From Mesorhizobium sp. L-2-11 (GTDB lineage Bacteria; Pseudomonadota; Alphaproteobacteria; Rhizobiales; Rhizobiaceae), in the NCBI RefSeq assembly GCF_016756595.1, contig NZ_AP023257.1, positions 1,938,001 to 2,002,000 on the forward strand: DNA of 64,000 nt, read 5' to 3'. The first letter of the stretch is position 1. Every line of letters begins with the position of its first letter. A model generated the notes under the pieces. That model did not search any database. It saw only the letters and a list, made by a program, of their open reading frames with translations, and was not told where the DNA came from. This document shows positions 1-6,816 of the stretch, in pieces. The position numbers and the translations under genes were made by a program.

Positions 1-152
1 CCGTTGCTGGTTCCACCTTTGTGGTTTTTCTCTGACTGGCCCTTGGTGTCCGCCTCCGGCCCCGGCTTGGCGGATGAGCGTCTGAGCTCTCGATCGACTA
101 CCGAGCGGCTGCCTTCGGCCGGTTCTTTATCAAGACGGTTTTTCTTAGACAC
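1..152 (-). CDS. Small hydrophilic protein, C-terminus beyond the window
   Basis: The frame starts at a GTG (152) with GGAG 8 nt upstream and stays open to the window edge, giving at least 50 residues. The product is very polar, rich in Lys, Arg, Glu and Ser, and begins MSKKNRLDKEPAEGSRSV. No domain is recognised. A GGAAC-N17-GTT promoter lies 27-51 nt upstream of the start, which supports both the gene call and control by the general stress sigma factor. Small hydrophilic proteins are common in rhizobial stress regulons, but that role is inference. The missing 3' end prevents a length comparison. Confidence 0.5.
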   Translation of the reverse strand, partial: MSKKNRLDKEPAEGSRSVVDRELRRSSAKPGPEADTKGQSEKNHKGGTSN

Positions 153-178
153 GGCTCTTTCTCCGTTGAGAAATCGCC

Positions 179-203
179 AACTCGGCATGAGGAGCAAAGT
201 TCC
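179..203 (-). promoter_or_regulatory. EcfG-type (general stress) promoter
   Basis: Read on the minus strand this is GGAAC (203-199), 17 nt, then GTT (181-179), the -35/-10 pattern of the alphaproteobacterial general stress sigma factor EcfG. It faces the small gene that starts at 152. Similar elements occur at 4409-4433, 4514-4538 and 29132-29156. Confidence 0.6.
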
Positions 204-281
204 CTCGGGCGGCTTTCCGCTTCCTTCCCGGCGGCGATGCTGTGCCCTAGTCGGCCTAGCCGCCGTCGACTGCATGGACGC

Positions 282-647
282 TTAGGCGGCAGAGGCCCCG
301 TCTTCCTCTGCTTTTCGATCGGCCTCCGCCGCTTCCATTTCAAGCCGCGCCAAATGGGCCTTGATCTCCTCGGGCTCGGCGTGCTCCAGCCCGACGACAT
401 TGTTCCTCGTTTCCTGCAGTGCAACTATGATCTCATCAAGCTTTGCATGAATAGCAGCGGTGTCGCGATAACCCTGGATCAGGACGACACCGGTAATCAC
501 AATCGCAGCTACTGAAAGCGCATAGGTGACTACGTTTGTTAGCCCGAAAGGAACCATCGCCGTGCAAGCGACCATCGCGGCGATCAACAAATAGAAGCCC
601 GGCGGCCGGGACAGAAAGTCGGCAGCCGCAAAGAGAAATCGGTTCAT
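282..647 (-). CDS. Low-affinity iron permease (Fet4-like) family small membrane protein
   Basis: A 121-residue protein with two adjacent hydrophobic helices (about residues 18-38 and 42-62) and a charged C-terminal tail. The tail contains LDEIIVALQETRNNVVGLEH, which resembles the conserved stretch after the helices in bacterial low-affinity iron permease (Fet4-domain) proteins. Bacterial members are short two-helix proteins, so the length fits. Transport of iron has rarely been shown for them and should be read as a family label. The ATG at 647 has a GGGGA 6 nt upstream; an in-frame TTG at 662 is the alternative. The C-terminal tail is Glu/Ala-rich and probably cytoplasmic. Confidence 0.65.
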   Translation of the reverse strand: MNRFLFAAADFLSRPPGFYLLIAAMVACTAMVPFGLTNVVTYALSVAAIVITGVVLIQGYRDTAAIHAKLDEIIVALQETRNNVVGLEHAEPEEIKAHLARLEMEAAEADRKAEEDGASAA

Positions 648-825
648 GCGAATCCCCGACAAACAATCTAGTGTGATTGGGCCGGATTTTACATGTTCGT
701 CAATGCTCCGGGGGGCTGTGAGCCGGACGGGCTTGAATGATCTCTATGCCGCCTGCTTCCGGCGGGCCTCTCGCTGGCGTCTCAGTTCGTTACGCTTGGC
801 CGCCCAGGAGAAGTCGTGTAAGCGG

Positions 826-2475
826 TCAGCCGATAACGTCAGGCCTAAAGTTCCAAGGCATGAGCATTTCGATTTCGGATGCCGGCCAGCCTTGAGCGAT
901 GCGGGTCAAGGTCTGCGAGAGCCAGTCGAGCGGATCGACGCTGTTCATTTTGCAGGTTTGCAGCAAGGTGGCTACCGTCGCCCAGGTTCGTCCACCGCCG
1001 TGGCTGCCGGCGAATAGACTATTCTTTCGCGTGATCGTCTGGGGCCTGATTGCACGCTCGACGATATTGGAGTCGATTTCGATGCGACCGTCCATCAGAA
1101 AGCGTTCCAGCGCCTCCCGCCGGGTGAGCGCGTAGCGGATCGCCTCGGCGGTCTTGGATTTTCCGGAGACCTTGCCCAGTTCCGCTTCCCATAGATCGAA
1201 GAGGCTCGCGACAATGGCCACGGACTTTTCCTGACGTAGCGCGGCGCGGCTTCCGGCATCCTTGCCGCGGACCTCGTCCTCGACCTTCCACAATTCGGTC
1301 ATGGCGATGATCGAATCCGTCGCGGCCTGCGAGACCCCGCTGATGTGCAGGTCGTAGAATTTGCGCCGCAGGTGAGCCCAGCACCCGGCGAGCCGGATTG
1401 TTTCATTGCTGCCGGCTTTGGCCCGTGCCTTGACCAGGTTGGTATAGGCCGAGTAGCCATCCACTTGCAGGATACCGCTGAATCCGGCGAGGTGGCGCGC
1501 CACGCAATCCGCACCTCTGCTGTCTTCAAAACGATAGGCAACCATTGGCGGACTGGTTCCGCCATAGGGTCGGTCATCCCGTGCGTAGGCCCACAACCAG
1601 GCTTTCGTGGTTTTCCCGGAACCAGGGGCAAGGGTGGGCAAGGTCGTCTCGTCGGCGAAGACCCTTTCGCCCTCCTTGATGCGCTCCAGTATGTAATCAG
1701 CAAGCATCTGCAGCTCGAAGCCCAGATGCCCCATCCACTGCGCCATCAACGACCGGCTGATCTCGACGCCGTCGCGCAGATAGATCGCCTCCTGCCGATA
1801 AAGCGGGAGGCCGTCGGCGTATTTGGAGACGGCGATATAGGCGAGCAGCCGCTCCGTCGGCAGCCCGCTTTCGATGATGTGCGCCGGCGCCAGAGCCTGG
1901 ACCACGCCGTCACGGCCCCGGAAGGCGTATTTGGGACGGCGCGTGACGATGACCTGGAACTTCGGCGGCACGACGTCCAGCCGCTCGGATCGATCCTCGC
2001 CGATCAGAACCTTTTCAAGCCCCTCGCAGTCGGCCGGGATTTCCGGCTCGACGACCTCCTCGATGCGTTCGAGGTGGGCAGCAAAGCCCTTGCGCGGACG
2101 CGGGGCGCGCTTCGGCTTGTTCCCGACCGCGCGGTCGAGTTCGCTCCGGATTTCCGAAAGGCCGGTCTCGACCTCTTCGAAGGCAAAGGAGGCCTGCTCG
2201 TCGTCGATGGCCAGGCGTAGCCGCTCGGAACGCGTGCCATGTTGCGTGCGCTGTAAAACTTTCAGGATTGACGTGAGATTGGCGATCCGCTCGCTGGCGC
2301 TTTTCTCGACAGCTTTCAGCCGGGCGACCTCCGCCTCAGATGCTGCGATCCGAGCGTCGGCGACTGCGATCCGGGCCTCGCTTGCAGCCTGCTCGCGAGC
2401 CATGGAAAGGATCATCGCCTTCAGCGCATCAACGTCGTCGGGAAGGGCAAGACCCGGTAGAACCATGGCAAGCAA
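826..2475 (-). CDS. tnpC: IS66 transposase TnpC (DDE catalytic subunit)
   Basis: A 549-residue transposase, full length for the family. The N-terminus is an Ala-rich coiled coil (about 15-75) repeating ASEARIAVADARIAASEAE. A central domain follows, then the DDE_Tnp_IS66 core. Candidate acidic residues are the Asp in VFADETTLPTL, the Asp in ILQVDGYSAY and the Glu in DSNIVERAIRP; a short C-terminal domain contains DPLDWLSQTLTRI. The stop codon lies 8 bp from the terminal repeat. tnpB ends 67 nt upstream. No frameshift is visible, so the element could be active. Confidence 0.95.
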   Translation of the reverse strand: MLAMVLPGLALPDDVDALKAMILSMAREQAASEARIAVADARIAASEAEVARLKAVEKSASERIANLTSILKVLQRTQHGTRSERLRLAIDDEQASFAFEEVETGLSEIRSELDRAVGNKPKRAPRPRKGFAAHLERIEEVVEPEIPADCEGLEKVLIGEDRSERLDVVPPKFQVIVTRRPKYAFRGRDGVVQALAPAHIIESGLPTERLLAYIAVSKYADGLPLYRQEAIYLRDGVEISRSLMAQWMGHLGFELQMLADYILERIKEGERVFADETTLPTLAPGSGKTTKAWLWAYARDDRPYGGTSPPMVAYRFEDSRGADCVARHLAGFSGILQVDGYSAYTNLVKARAKAGSNETIRLAGCWAHLRRKFYDLHISGVSQAATDSIIAMTELWKVEDEVRGKDAGSRAALRQEKSVAIVASLFDLWEAELGKVSGKSKTAEAIRYALTRREALERFLMDGRIEIDSNIVERAIRPQTITRKNSLFAGSHGGGRTWATVATLLQTCKMNSVDPLDWLSQTLTRIAQGWPASEIEMLMPWNFRPDVIG

Positions 2476-2542
2476 CAGAGCACAAAAACAGCCGCTTTCC
2501 CAACCGTTCCAGCCGCATGATTCATCTTGCCGCAGGCCGGTT

Positions 2543-2887
2543 TCAGCCCGTCGATAACGGCCGCCTGACCCTGGCCGGACGAATCTTTTTCCAGTCCAGT
2601 CCGGCCAGAAGCGCCATCAACTGGGCGTGGTCGAGACGCATGCGCGCGGCCGATATCCCCGGCCAGCAGAAGCTGTGATCTTCCAGAGTCTTCGAATAAA
2701 GACAAACCCCGCTGCCGTCCCACCACACGATGCGAACCCGGTCCGCACGCTTCGAACGGAATACGTGAAGTGCCCCCGAGAATGGGTCCAGGCCGCCATC
2801 CCTGACCAGCGCCATCAAAGATGCCGCGCCCTTGCGGAAGTCGACCGGCTGGCACGACACGTAAACCACCACACCGGAAGCGATCAT
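2543..2887 (-). CDS. tnpB: IS66 accessory protein TnpB
   Basis: A 114-residue protein of the IS66 Orf2 (TnpB) family. It shows the family signature of DFRKGAASLMALV near residue 16, DPFSGALHVFRSKRADRVRIVWWDGSG in the middle, and a C-terminal segment on which TnpB families are recognised (QLMALLAGLDWKKI). It is needed together with TnpA and TnpC for transposition of IS66 elements, though its biochemical role is unclear. Its start overlaps the tnpA stop by 4 nt, indicating translational coupling. Confidence 0.93.
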   Translation of the reverse strand: MIASGVVVYVSCQPVDFRKGAASLMALVRDGGLDPFSGALHVFRSKRADRVRIVWWDGSGVCLYSKTLEDHSFCWPGISAARMRLDHAQLMALLAGLDWKKIRPARVRRPLSTG

Positions 2888-3291
2888 GCCTTACGAACCG
2901 CGCGGATGATCCTCGCCAGGCGATCGGGATCGACATCGCCGCCGGCGCGCACCACTGCGTCGCCAATGACGATTTCCACCGTGTCGCTGCCCACCGCTTC
3001 AAAGCGCGTGAACTTCGCCGGCTTGCTCGCTCCCTCCGTCAGTGGCGCAACCATGCCCGACGAAAGCGCCTTGCGGCGCCACGCATAGAGCTGCGAGGGG
3101 TCCAGCCCCTCGGAACGCGCAACCGCCGAGACATTGCCCCCTGGCGAGAACGCTTCGGCGACAAGCCGTGCCTTCTCTTCGTCCGACCGATGGCGCGGCT
3201 TGCGTCGGGACGGCACAGGCTCCGCCGTCAAAATCTCGAATGTTCGATGATGGCTCATACTGTCGCTCATAGGATTCTCCGCATGATTCAT
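2884..3291 (-). CDS. tnpA: IS66 accessory protein TnpA (HTH protein)
   Basis: A 135-residue protein. Residues about 38-75 form a helix-turn-helix of the transposase_8 type (EEKARLVAEAF through LDPSQLYAWRRKA), which in IS66 elements is thought to bind DNA. It is the first gene of the element, immediately inside the right terminal repeat. Start choice is uncertain: ATG codons also lie at residues 8 and 12, all before the conserved domain. Confidence 0.9.
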   Translation of the reverse strand: MNHAENPMSDSMSHHRTFEILTAEPVPSRRKPRHRSDEEKARLVAEAFSPGGNVSAVARSEGLDPSQLYAWRRKALSSGMVAPLTEGASKPAKFTRFEAVGSDTVEIVIGDAVVRAGGDVDPDRLARIIRAVRKA

Positions 3292-3454
3292 GCTGAAAAT
3301 GAGCGATCAACCGCCTGCACGCTACGTGGGGACGCCTACGCGCTTACGAAGTCGTCATGTTCCCATGAAAGCATCTTGGCGAAGGCAGTCTCGTTCGTCC
3401 TTGAGGTGTGGTGCAATAGCCTGATTTCGGCACTTCCAGCCCGATGGAGCCATC

Positions 3455-3685
3455 ATGAAACGCAAGCCCGCCAAATCCGGATTCACCATTCTTATCGCCG
3501 CCGACACGACGCTGTTATTGGCCGAGCCGTTGATCGGACTGCTCGAACTGGAGATCAACAGCGGCACGATCGAGTTGGCCATGAATAGGATCGTCGCCGA
3601 GCGACTTCATTCTGCCGTCGTCAAATTTCTCCAGGCCGGCGAGGGAGATGACGCCCCGACATTAGCGGTCGAGCGTTCGCAGTAG
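3455..3685 (+). CDS. Small protein of unknown function
   Basis: A 76-residue frame starting MKRKPAKSGFTILIAADTTL, with GGAG 7-8 nt before the ATG. The product has a basic N-terminus, a moderately hydrophobic middle (TLLLAEPLIGLLELEI) and a helical C-terminal half (NRIVAERLHSAVVKFLQAGEG). It is not long or hydrophobic enough for a clear membrane anchor. I do not recognise a domain. It lies just outside the IS66 element among other small accessory genes. The good ribosome site and normal composition make it a likely real gene. Confidence 0.5.
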   Translation: MKRKPAKSGFTILIAADTTLLLAEPLIGLLELEINSGTIELAMNRIVAERLHSAVVKFLQAGEGDDAPTLAVERSQ

Positions 3686-3832
3686 GCAACCTGAGAGAGC
3701 GCGGAGGATATGGGGCCGGTCTCATCTGCCGATCGCTATTACGCTCCGCCCGCAGGTCTCTCTGAATTCACGTTTATGCAACCACCGCCATGTGTTCGCG
3801 TTTAGCCACTTCAATTCCGGAGAGCGACAAAG

Positions 3833-4111
3833 ATGCCGGCGTTTATACCGATTACGATCTACCTGAATCACAGATCTATGCTGGTTGCGTCGATCGCTGA
3901 TGCTGAGACGGCGCTTCAGCAACCATGGCCATTCATGGACAAGCCGTCCCGACTTGAGGCAATCCGAATGATCGAGGAATGCCTGGCCGGACATTGCAGT
4001 CACCAAGCTGCTGCCTTTAAGGCGGCCGCAAGTGAACAGGGGCTTCTCAAGCGAAATCCTCCAAGCGTAGGCCTCAGGAAATTCGACGGGGTTGCCGAAG
4101 ACCTGATGTGA
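3833..4111 (+). CDS. DUF982 family protein
   Basis: A 92-residue protein matching the rhizobial DUF982 pattern: an N-terminal beta-rich part (IPITIYLNHRSMLVASIADAE), LQQPWP, then a helical segment with MIEECLAGHCSHQAAAFKAAASEQG. The spacing of the Ala-rich helix and the WP motif is typical. Function is unknown; the family is expanded in Mesorhizobium and Rhizobium, often on accessory DNA. A GGAGAG sequence lies upstream of the ATG. The last 20 residues do not resemble the family and may have drifted. Confidence 0.65.
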   Translation: MPAFIPITIYLNHRSMLVASIADAETALQQPWPFMDKPSRLEAIRMIEECLAGHCSHQAAAFKAAASEQGLLKRNPPSVGLRKFDGVAEDLM

Positions 4112-4200
4112 GGTGAAGACCTGCTGTGAGGTGATGCCGCCCTCGTGACCTTGAACGCTGTCACGCCTCGCCCGGCTCGATTTGGCCAGCCATGATTTGC

Positions 4201-4236
4201 GGACCACCCGCCAAATCGAGGAATGGCGGGTGGTCC
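4201..4236. repeat. Perfect 13-bp inverted repeat (hairpin)
   Basis: GGACCACCCGCCA (4201-4213) is followed by a 10-nt loop and its exact complement (4224-4236). It lies downstream of the minus-strand small membrane gene that ends at 4273 and could end or stabilise that transcript. There is no clear T-run, so a classical terminator is not proven. Confidence 0.6.
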
Positions 4237-4272
4237 CTTATCAGCGCAGGAAGGGACTTAGCTGCGCGGATC

Positions 4273-4380
4273 TCAAATCGGGTGCCTCTTGCTAACGATG
4301 ATTCCTATCGCCAGGAACGTGATCGATACGGCGAACACCGGAGCGAGTAACCAGCGAGCTTGGTGGACACTATTCTCCAT
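4273..4380 (-). CDS. 35-residue single-pass membrane protein
   Basis: ATG at 4380 is preceded by AGGAGAGAGACC, an excellent ribosome site. The frame encodes MENSVHQARWLLAPVFAVSI and on to KRHPI, 35 residues. A single helix spans roughly residues 11-30, followed by a positive tail (SKRHP), suggesting N-out/C-in or a small membrane regulator. An EcfG-type promoter (4409-4433) lies directly upstream on the same strand, so induction under general stress is likely. Single-helix mini-proteins of this kind are easily missed by gene callers. No family recognised. Confidence 0.6.
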   Translation of the reverse strand: MENSVHQARWLLAPVFAVSITFLAIGIIVSKRHPI

Positions 4381-4408
4381 GGTCTCTCTCCTGTGAGCAC
4401 ATGGCGAT

Positions 4409-4433
4409 AACGAGTGCCGGCAATCGCGGTTCC
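4409..4433 (-). promoter_or_regulatory. EcfG-type promoter for the 35-residue membrane protein
   Basis: On the minus strand: GGAAC (4433-4429), 17-nt spacer, GTT (4411-4409). The GTT ends 28 nt before the ATG at 4380. It is arranged divergently with the EcfG-type element at 4514-4538. Confidence 0.6.
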
Positions 4434-4513
4434 GGGCTGCACCCCCTCGTCGTCCTTTGCGACAACAGGGTCAGGCTTAGGTCCTACTTTCAGTAGACCG
4501 AAGCCCCAATCAA

Positions 4514-4538
4514 GGAACGTTTGCGGCCGCCTGAGGTT
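4514..4538 (+). promoter_or_regulatory. EcfG-type promoter for the DUF1236 gene
   Basis: GGAAC (4514-4518), 17-nt spacer, GTT (4536-4538), 62 nt before the ATG at 4601. It points at the now broken DUF1236 gene, so the promoter survives although the gene does not. Confidence 0.55.
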
Positions 4539-4600
4539 GGGTGAGGCTGGCGCGAAGACGTGCCGTTCAGCGCAAACAGAACTCACGCAAGGAGCCAATT

Positions 4601-4924
4601 ATGAGAATGCATCTTTCAACTTTCGCCGCGGGATTTCTGCTGCTGGCCGGTATCGGCGCCGCTGCCGCTCAGGACGTCATCATCGAGCCTGAACAGGGAC
4701 GGTCATCAGGGAATACGTGAAGAAGCAGCCGCTGGCATCGGTGAAAATCCCTGGAGTGGAGCTCAACATCAATCCCTGGAGTGGAGCTCAACATCGGCTC
4801 AACCCTGCCCGAGACGATCGAACTCCATGAAGTCCCCAACACCAAATACCGCACCGTTGTCGTCGACAACCGGACCGTTGTTGTTGATCCGGGCACACGC
4901 AAGATTATCAAAGTCATCGAATGA
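4601..4924 (+). pseudogene. DUF1236 periplasmic protein, broken
   Basis: GGAGCC precedes an ATG and a good signal peptide (MRMHLSTFAAGFLLLAGIGA, cut after AAAAQ). The mature part begins DVIIEPEQ and then goes out of frame and stops at TGA 4718-4720. One missing base near 4697 and the 25-bp tandem duplication at 4746-4795 account for the break. Reading around both gives TVIREYVKKQPLASVKIPG, then LNIGSTLPETIELHEVPN, then VVVDPGTRKIIKVIE and a stop. That is the DUF1236 repeat architecture. The deletion and the duplication together restore the frame (net +24), but the stop between them prevents full-length product. Family function is unknown; members are usually stress-induced secreted proteins. 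Confidence 0.75.
4746..4795 (+). repeat. 25-bp perfect tandem duplication
   Basis: Two adjacent identical 25-nt copies (4746-4770 and 4771-4795), each beginning AATCCCTGGAGTGG and ending CTCAACATC. The duplication shifts the reading frame of the DUF1236 gene. Confidence 0.95.
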
Positions 4925-4999
4925 CCTAAGCGACTGGGAGAACAGCCCGCCGTGCCTAAAGGTGCGGCGGGAAAGTCAAGCGACGAGGATGTGATCACC

Positions 5000-5156
5000 A
5001 TGTCGAACCGTGAGATTGGAGCGTCCCAGGCGCTGCAAATGCGCGTGGCTGGTCGCAGCCCTCATGGAGGACGGCAAGGGCAGAATCGATGCCGACGATT
5101 TGATTGCCGCATCCTTCGTCGTCGAGACCTATCTTCGTCGACAAGGAAGACCCGTA
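5000..5156 (+). pseudogene. Decayed small ORF, unrecognised
   Basis: An ATG at 5000 opens MSNREIGASQALQMR, but the protein-like continuation is in another frame (WLVAALMEDGKGRID, then DDLIAASFVVETYLRRQG). A two-base loss near 5045 would join them. No family is recognised. The surroundings (broken DUF1236 gene upstream, frameshifted dehydrogenase tail downstream) support decay rather than a working gene. Confidence 0.3.
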
Positions 5157-5157
5157 G

Positions 5158-5283
5158 GTGGATCCTCTCGGCGTAAAGGCCTCGGCGAGATCGCAATGGT
5201 CGGCGTCGCGCCGGCAATCGCCAACGCCATCCTCCACGCCGCAGGCGGCGTATCGTGCGCTAACAATCACGCCTGACAAACTG
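5158..5283 (+). pseudogene. Remnant: C-terminus of a xanthine/aldehyde dehydrogenase molybdenum subunit
   Basis: Across three frames the text reads VDPLGVK, then GLGEIAMVGVAPAIANAILH, then AAG, then RRIVR, then ALTITPDKL. This matches the C-terminal end of the molybdopterin-binding subunit of the xanthine dehydrogenase family, including the catalytic Glu of the GxGE motif. At least two frameshifts lie within 126 bp and the other roughly 700 residues are absent, so it is a dead fragment. It sits in the decayed stretch next to the tRNA. Confidence 0.6.
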
Positions 5284-5434
5284 GAGTGGCGCCAGTCGAC
5301 CTATGTTGCCAGCCGCCCCGTGATGGCTGTCGCGTGGCGCACCAAGGCGGTCAGAACCTGGACTGCCGCCGGAGCCTTTTTCCGACTATTTGCCGAAGAA
5401 AATCCAACAGTATCATGCGGTTAAACGTCTAAAG

Positions 5435-5511
5435 TGGTAGCGGGAGAGGGACTTGAACCCCCGACCCCAGGATTATGATTCCCGTGCTCTAACCAACTGA
5501 GCTACCCCGCC
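5435..5511 (-). tRNA. tRNA-Met (CAT)
   Basis: A 77-nt cloverleaf on the minus strand: acceptor GGCGGGG, D arm AGCTCAGTTGGTTAGAGC, anticodon stem CGGGA with loop ATCATAA (anticodon CAT), T arm GGGGGTTCAAGTCCCTC, and an encoded CCA. The G1-U72 closing pair is unlike the mismatched pair of initiator tRNA, so elongator Met is most likely. A lysidine-modified Ile tRNA also carries CAT and cannot be excluded by eye. Its 3' end faces the accessory segment 1-5.4 kb. Confidence 0.93.
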
Positions 5512-5837
5512 AGGGCGGCGAAAGGCCCGAAATCCGCCTCAAATCAGCAGGCATCTCGATGCGTTCGCCAAGGTCGGGCGGATATAAGGTTGGGATGCCA
5601 AGCCTGTCAAGCATCGATGCAGCCGGTGTCGATGCAGCCGGTCTGGCGCCACATTCTATCGCATCCCGTCGCATCGCCACGCTTCACGGTCTTGAGACGT
5701 ATTTTGTGTGTCCAGGCGGACGCACGTCGCTCTGAGGGCCGAAAAGCTTTGCCGGGCAGACAATTGGGCACAGAAATGCCGGGTTGAGTTCGGCGGGGCG
5801 CGCCGCTATGTCTCGGCCACGAAATTCTAGAGTTGGA
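5512..5837. other. Intergenic region, short direct repeat only
   Basis: No convincing gene. It contains a 14-bp direct repeat TCGATGCAGCCGGT in tandem near 5612-5640 and the presumed promoters of the tRNA (minus) and of the oxidoreductase gene (plus). Confidence 0.5.
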
Positions 5838-6806
5838 ATGATGAAACCGCGCATTGCAGTCCTGGGTTGCGGATACTGGGGCAGCAACCACATCCGCACC
5901 CTCAAGGCGCTCGGCGCGCTGCACGCGGTCTCGGACGTCAACCCCGCCCGCGCTGAAGGCTTCGCCAGCGAGCAGGATTGCCTGGCGATTGAGCCGGAGG
6001 CGCTGTTTGTGCGCAGCGACATCGACGCCATCGTGATGGCGCTGCCGCCGCAGTTCCACGCCGATATGGCGGTGCGCGCCGTCCAGGGCGGCAAGGACGT
6101 GCTGGTGGAGAAGCCGATCGCGCTGACGGTGGCCGATGCCGAGCGTTCGGTGAAGGCGGCGGCCGACAATGGCCGCGTCTTCATGGTCGGTCATGTGCTA
6201 CGCTTTCATCCTGCCTTCGAGACGTTGAAGGCGCTGATCGACAATGGCGAGCTCGGCGAGGTCCGCTATATCCATTCGCATCGGCTCGGGCTCGGCAAAT
6301 TCCACACCGAGAACGATGCGCTGTGGGATCTGGCGCCGCACGATCTGTCGATGATCCTGGCCATCACCGGCACGGAGCCGATCGAGGTGCGTGGCGAGGG
6401 GGCAGCGCTCCTCGACAATCTCAGCGATTTCGCGCATCTGCACATGCGCTTTCCCAACGGTCTGCGCAGCCACCTCTTCGCGTCGCGGCTCAACCCCTAC
6501 CGCGAACGGCGGCTGACCGTGGTCGGCACCAAGGCGATGGCGGTGTTCGACGATGTCGAGCCGTGGGAGCGCAAGCTCGCCGTCTACCGCCACGCGGTAT
6601 GGCAAGACAGCGGCCAATGGGCCTTCACCACAAACGAGCCGTCCTATGTGGCAGTGGGCGAGGGCATGCCGCTGACGCGAGAGCTCGAGCATTTCATCCA
6701 GTGCATCGAGACGCGGGCAGAACCGCGTACCAGCGGCGAGGAAGCGATCAGGGTGCTGCGTATCCTGACCGCCGGCACGGTTGCCCACACCGGATCGTCT
6801 TCCTGA
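5838..6806 (+). CDS. Gfo/Idh/MocA family NAD(P)-dependent oxidoreductase
   Basis: A 322-residue protein. An N-terminal Rossmann fold opens with AVLGCGYWGSNHIRT (GxGxxG), the family motif VLVEKPIAL follows near residue 98, and a C-terminal alpha/beta substrate domain contains DLAPHDLSMIL with the likely catalytic His. Members oxidise or reduce sugars, inositols and related polyols; the substrate here is not evident. The chosen start is the ATG pair at 5838/5841 just before the Rossmann strand. An upstream in-frame ATG at 5784 would add 18 unlikely residues. It converges with mnmA, whose stop is 10 nt away. Confidence 0.85.
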   Translation: MMKPRIAVLGCGYWGSNHIRTLKALGALHAVSDVNPARAEGFASEQDCLAIEPEALFVRSDIDAIVMALPPQFHADMAVRAVQGGKDVLVEKPIALTVADAERSVKAAADNGRVFMVGHVLRFHPAFETLKALIDNGELGEVRYIHSHRLGLGKFHTENDALWDLAPHDLSMILAITGTEPIEVRGEGAALLDNLSDFAHLHMRFPNGLRSHLFASRLNPYRERRLTVVGTKAMAVFDDVEPWERKLAVYRHAVWQDSGQWAFTTNEPSYVAVGEGMPLTRELEHFIQCIETRAEPRTSGEEAIRVLRILTAGTVAHTGSSS

Positions 6807-6816
6807 GAGAAATCGT

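Larger units (their letters stand above)
818..3347 (-). mobile_element. Complete IS66-family insertion sequence (2,530 bp)
   Basis: The ends are imperfect inverted repeats starting GTAAGCG (818-824, and the complement at 3341-3347), the typical IS66 terminal motif. Directly outside are identical 8-bp copies GAAGTCGT at 810-817 and 3348-3355, the target duplication length known for IS66. Inside are three intact minus-strand genes in the canonical order tnpA-tnpB-tnpC. The exact target duplication shows a simple insertion with no later rearrangement. Confidence 0.95.
744..3374 (-). pseudogene. Tiny basic ORF split by the IS66 insertion
   Basis: If the element 818-3347 and one copy of the 8-bp duplication are removed, the flanks join into one open frame. 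It starts at ATG 3374 and ends at TAG 746-744. The rebuilt product has 30 residues, starting MLSWEHDDFSWAAKRN and ending in an Arg/Lys/Gln-rich tail. No good ribosome site precedes the ATG, so coding is not certain. The composition (two Trp, acidic then strongly basic) looks protein-like. In this strain it is interrupted. Confidence 0.4.

Noticed and set aside
98..424. 108-codon minus-strand frame across the first small genes
   Set aside because: Overlaps the iron-permease-like gene in another frame and is Arg/Pro-rich.
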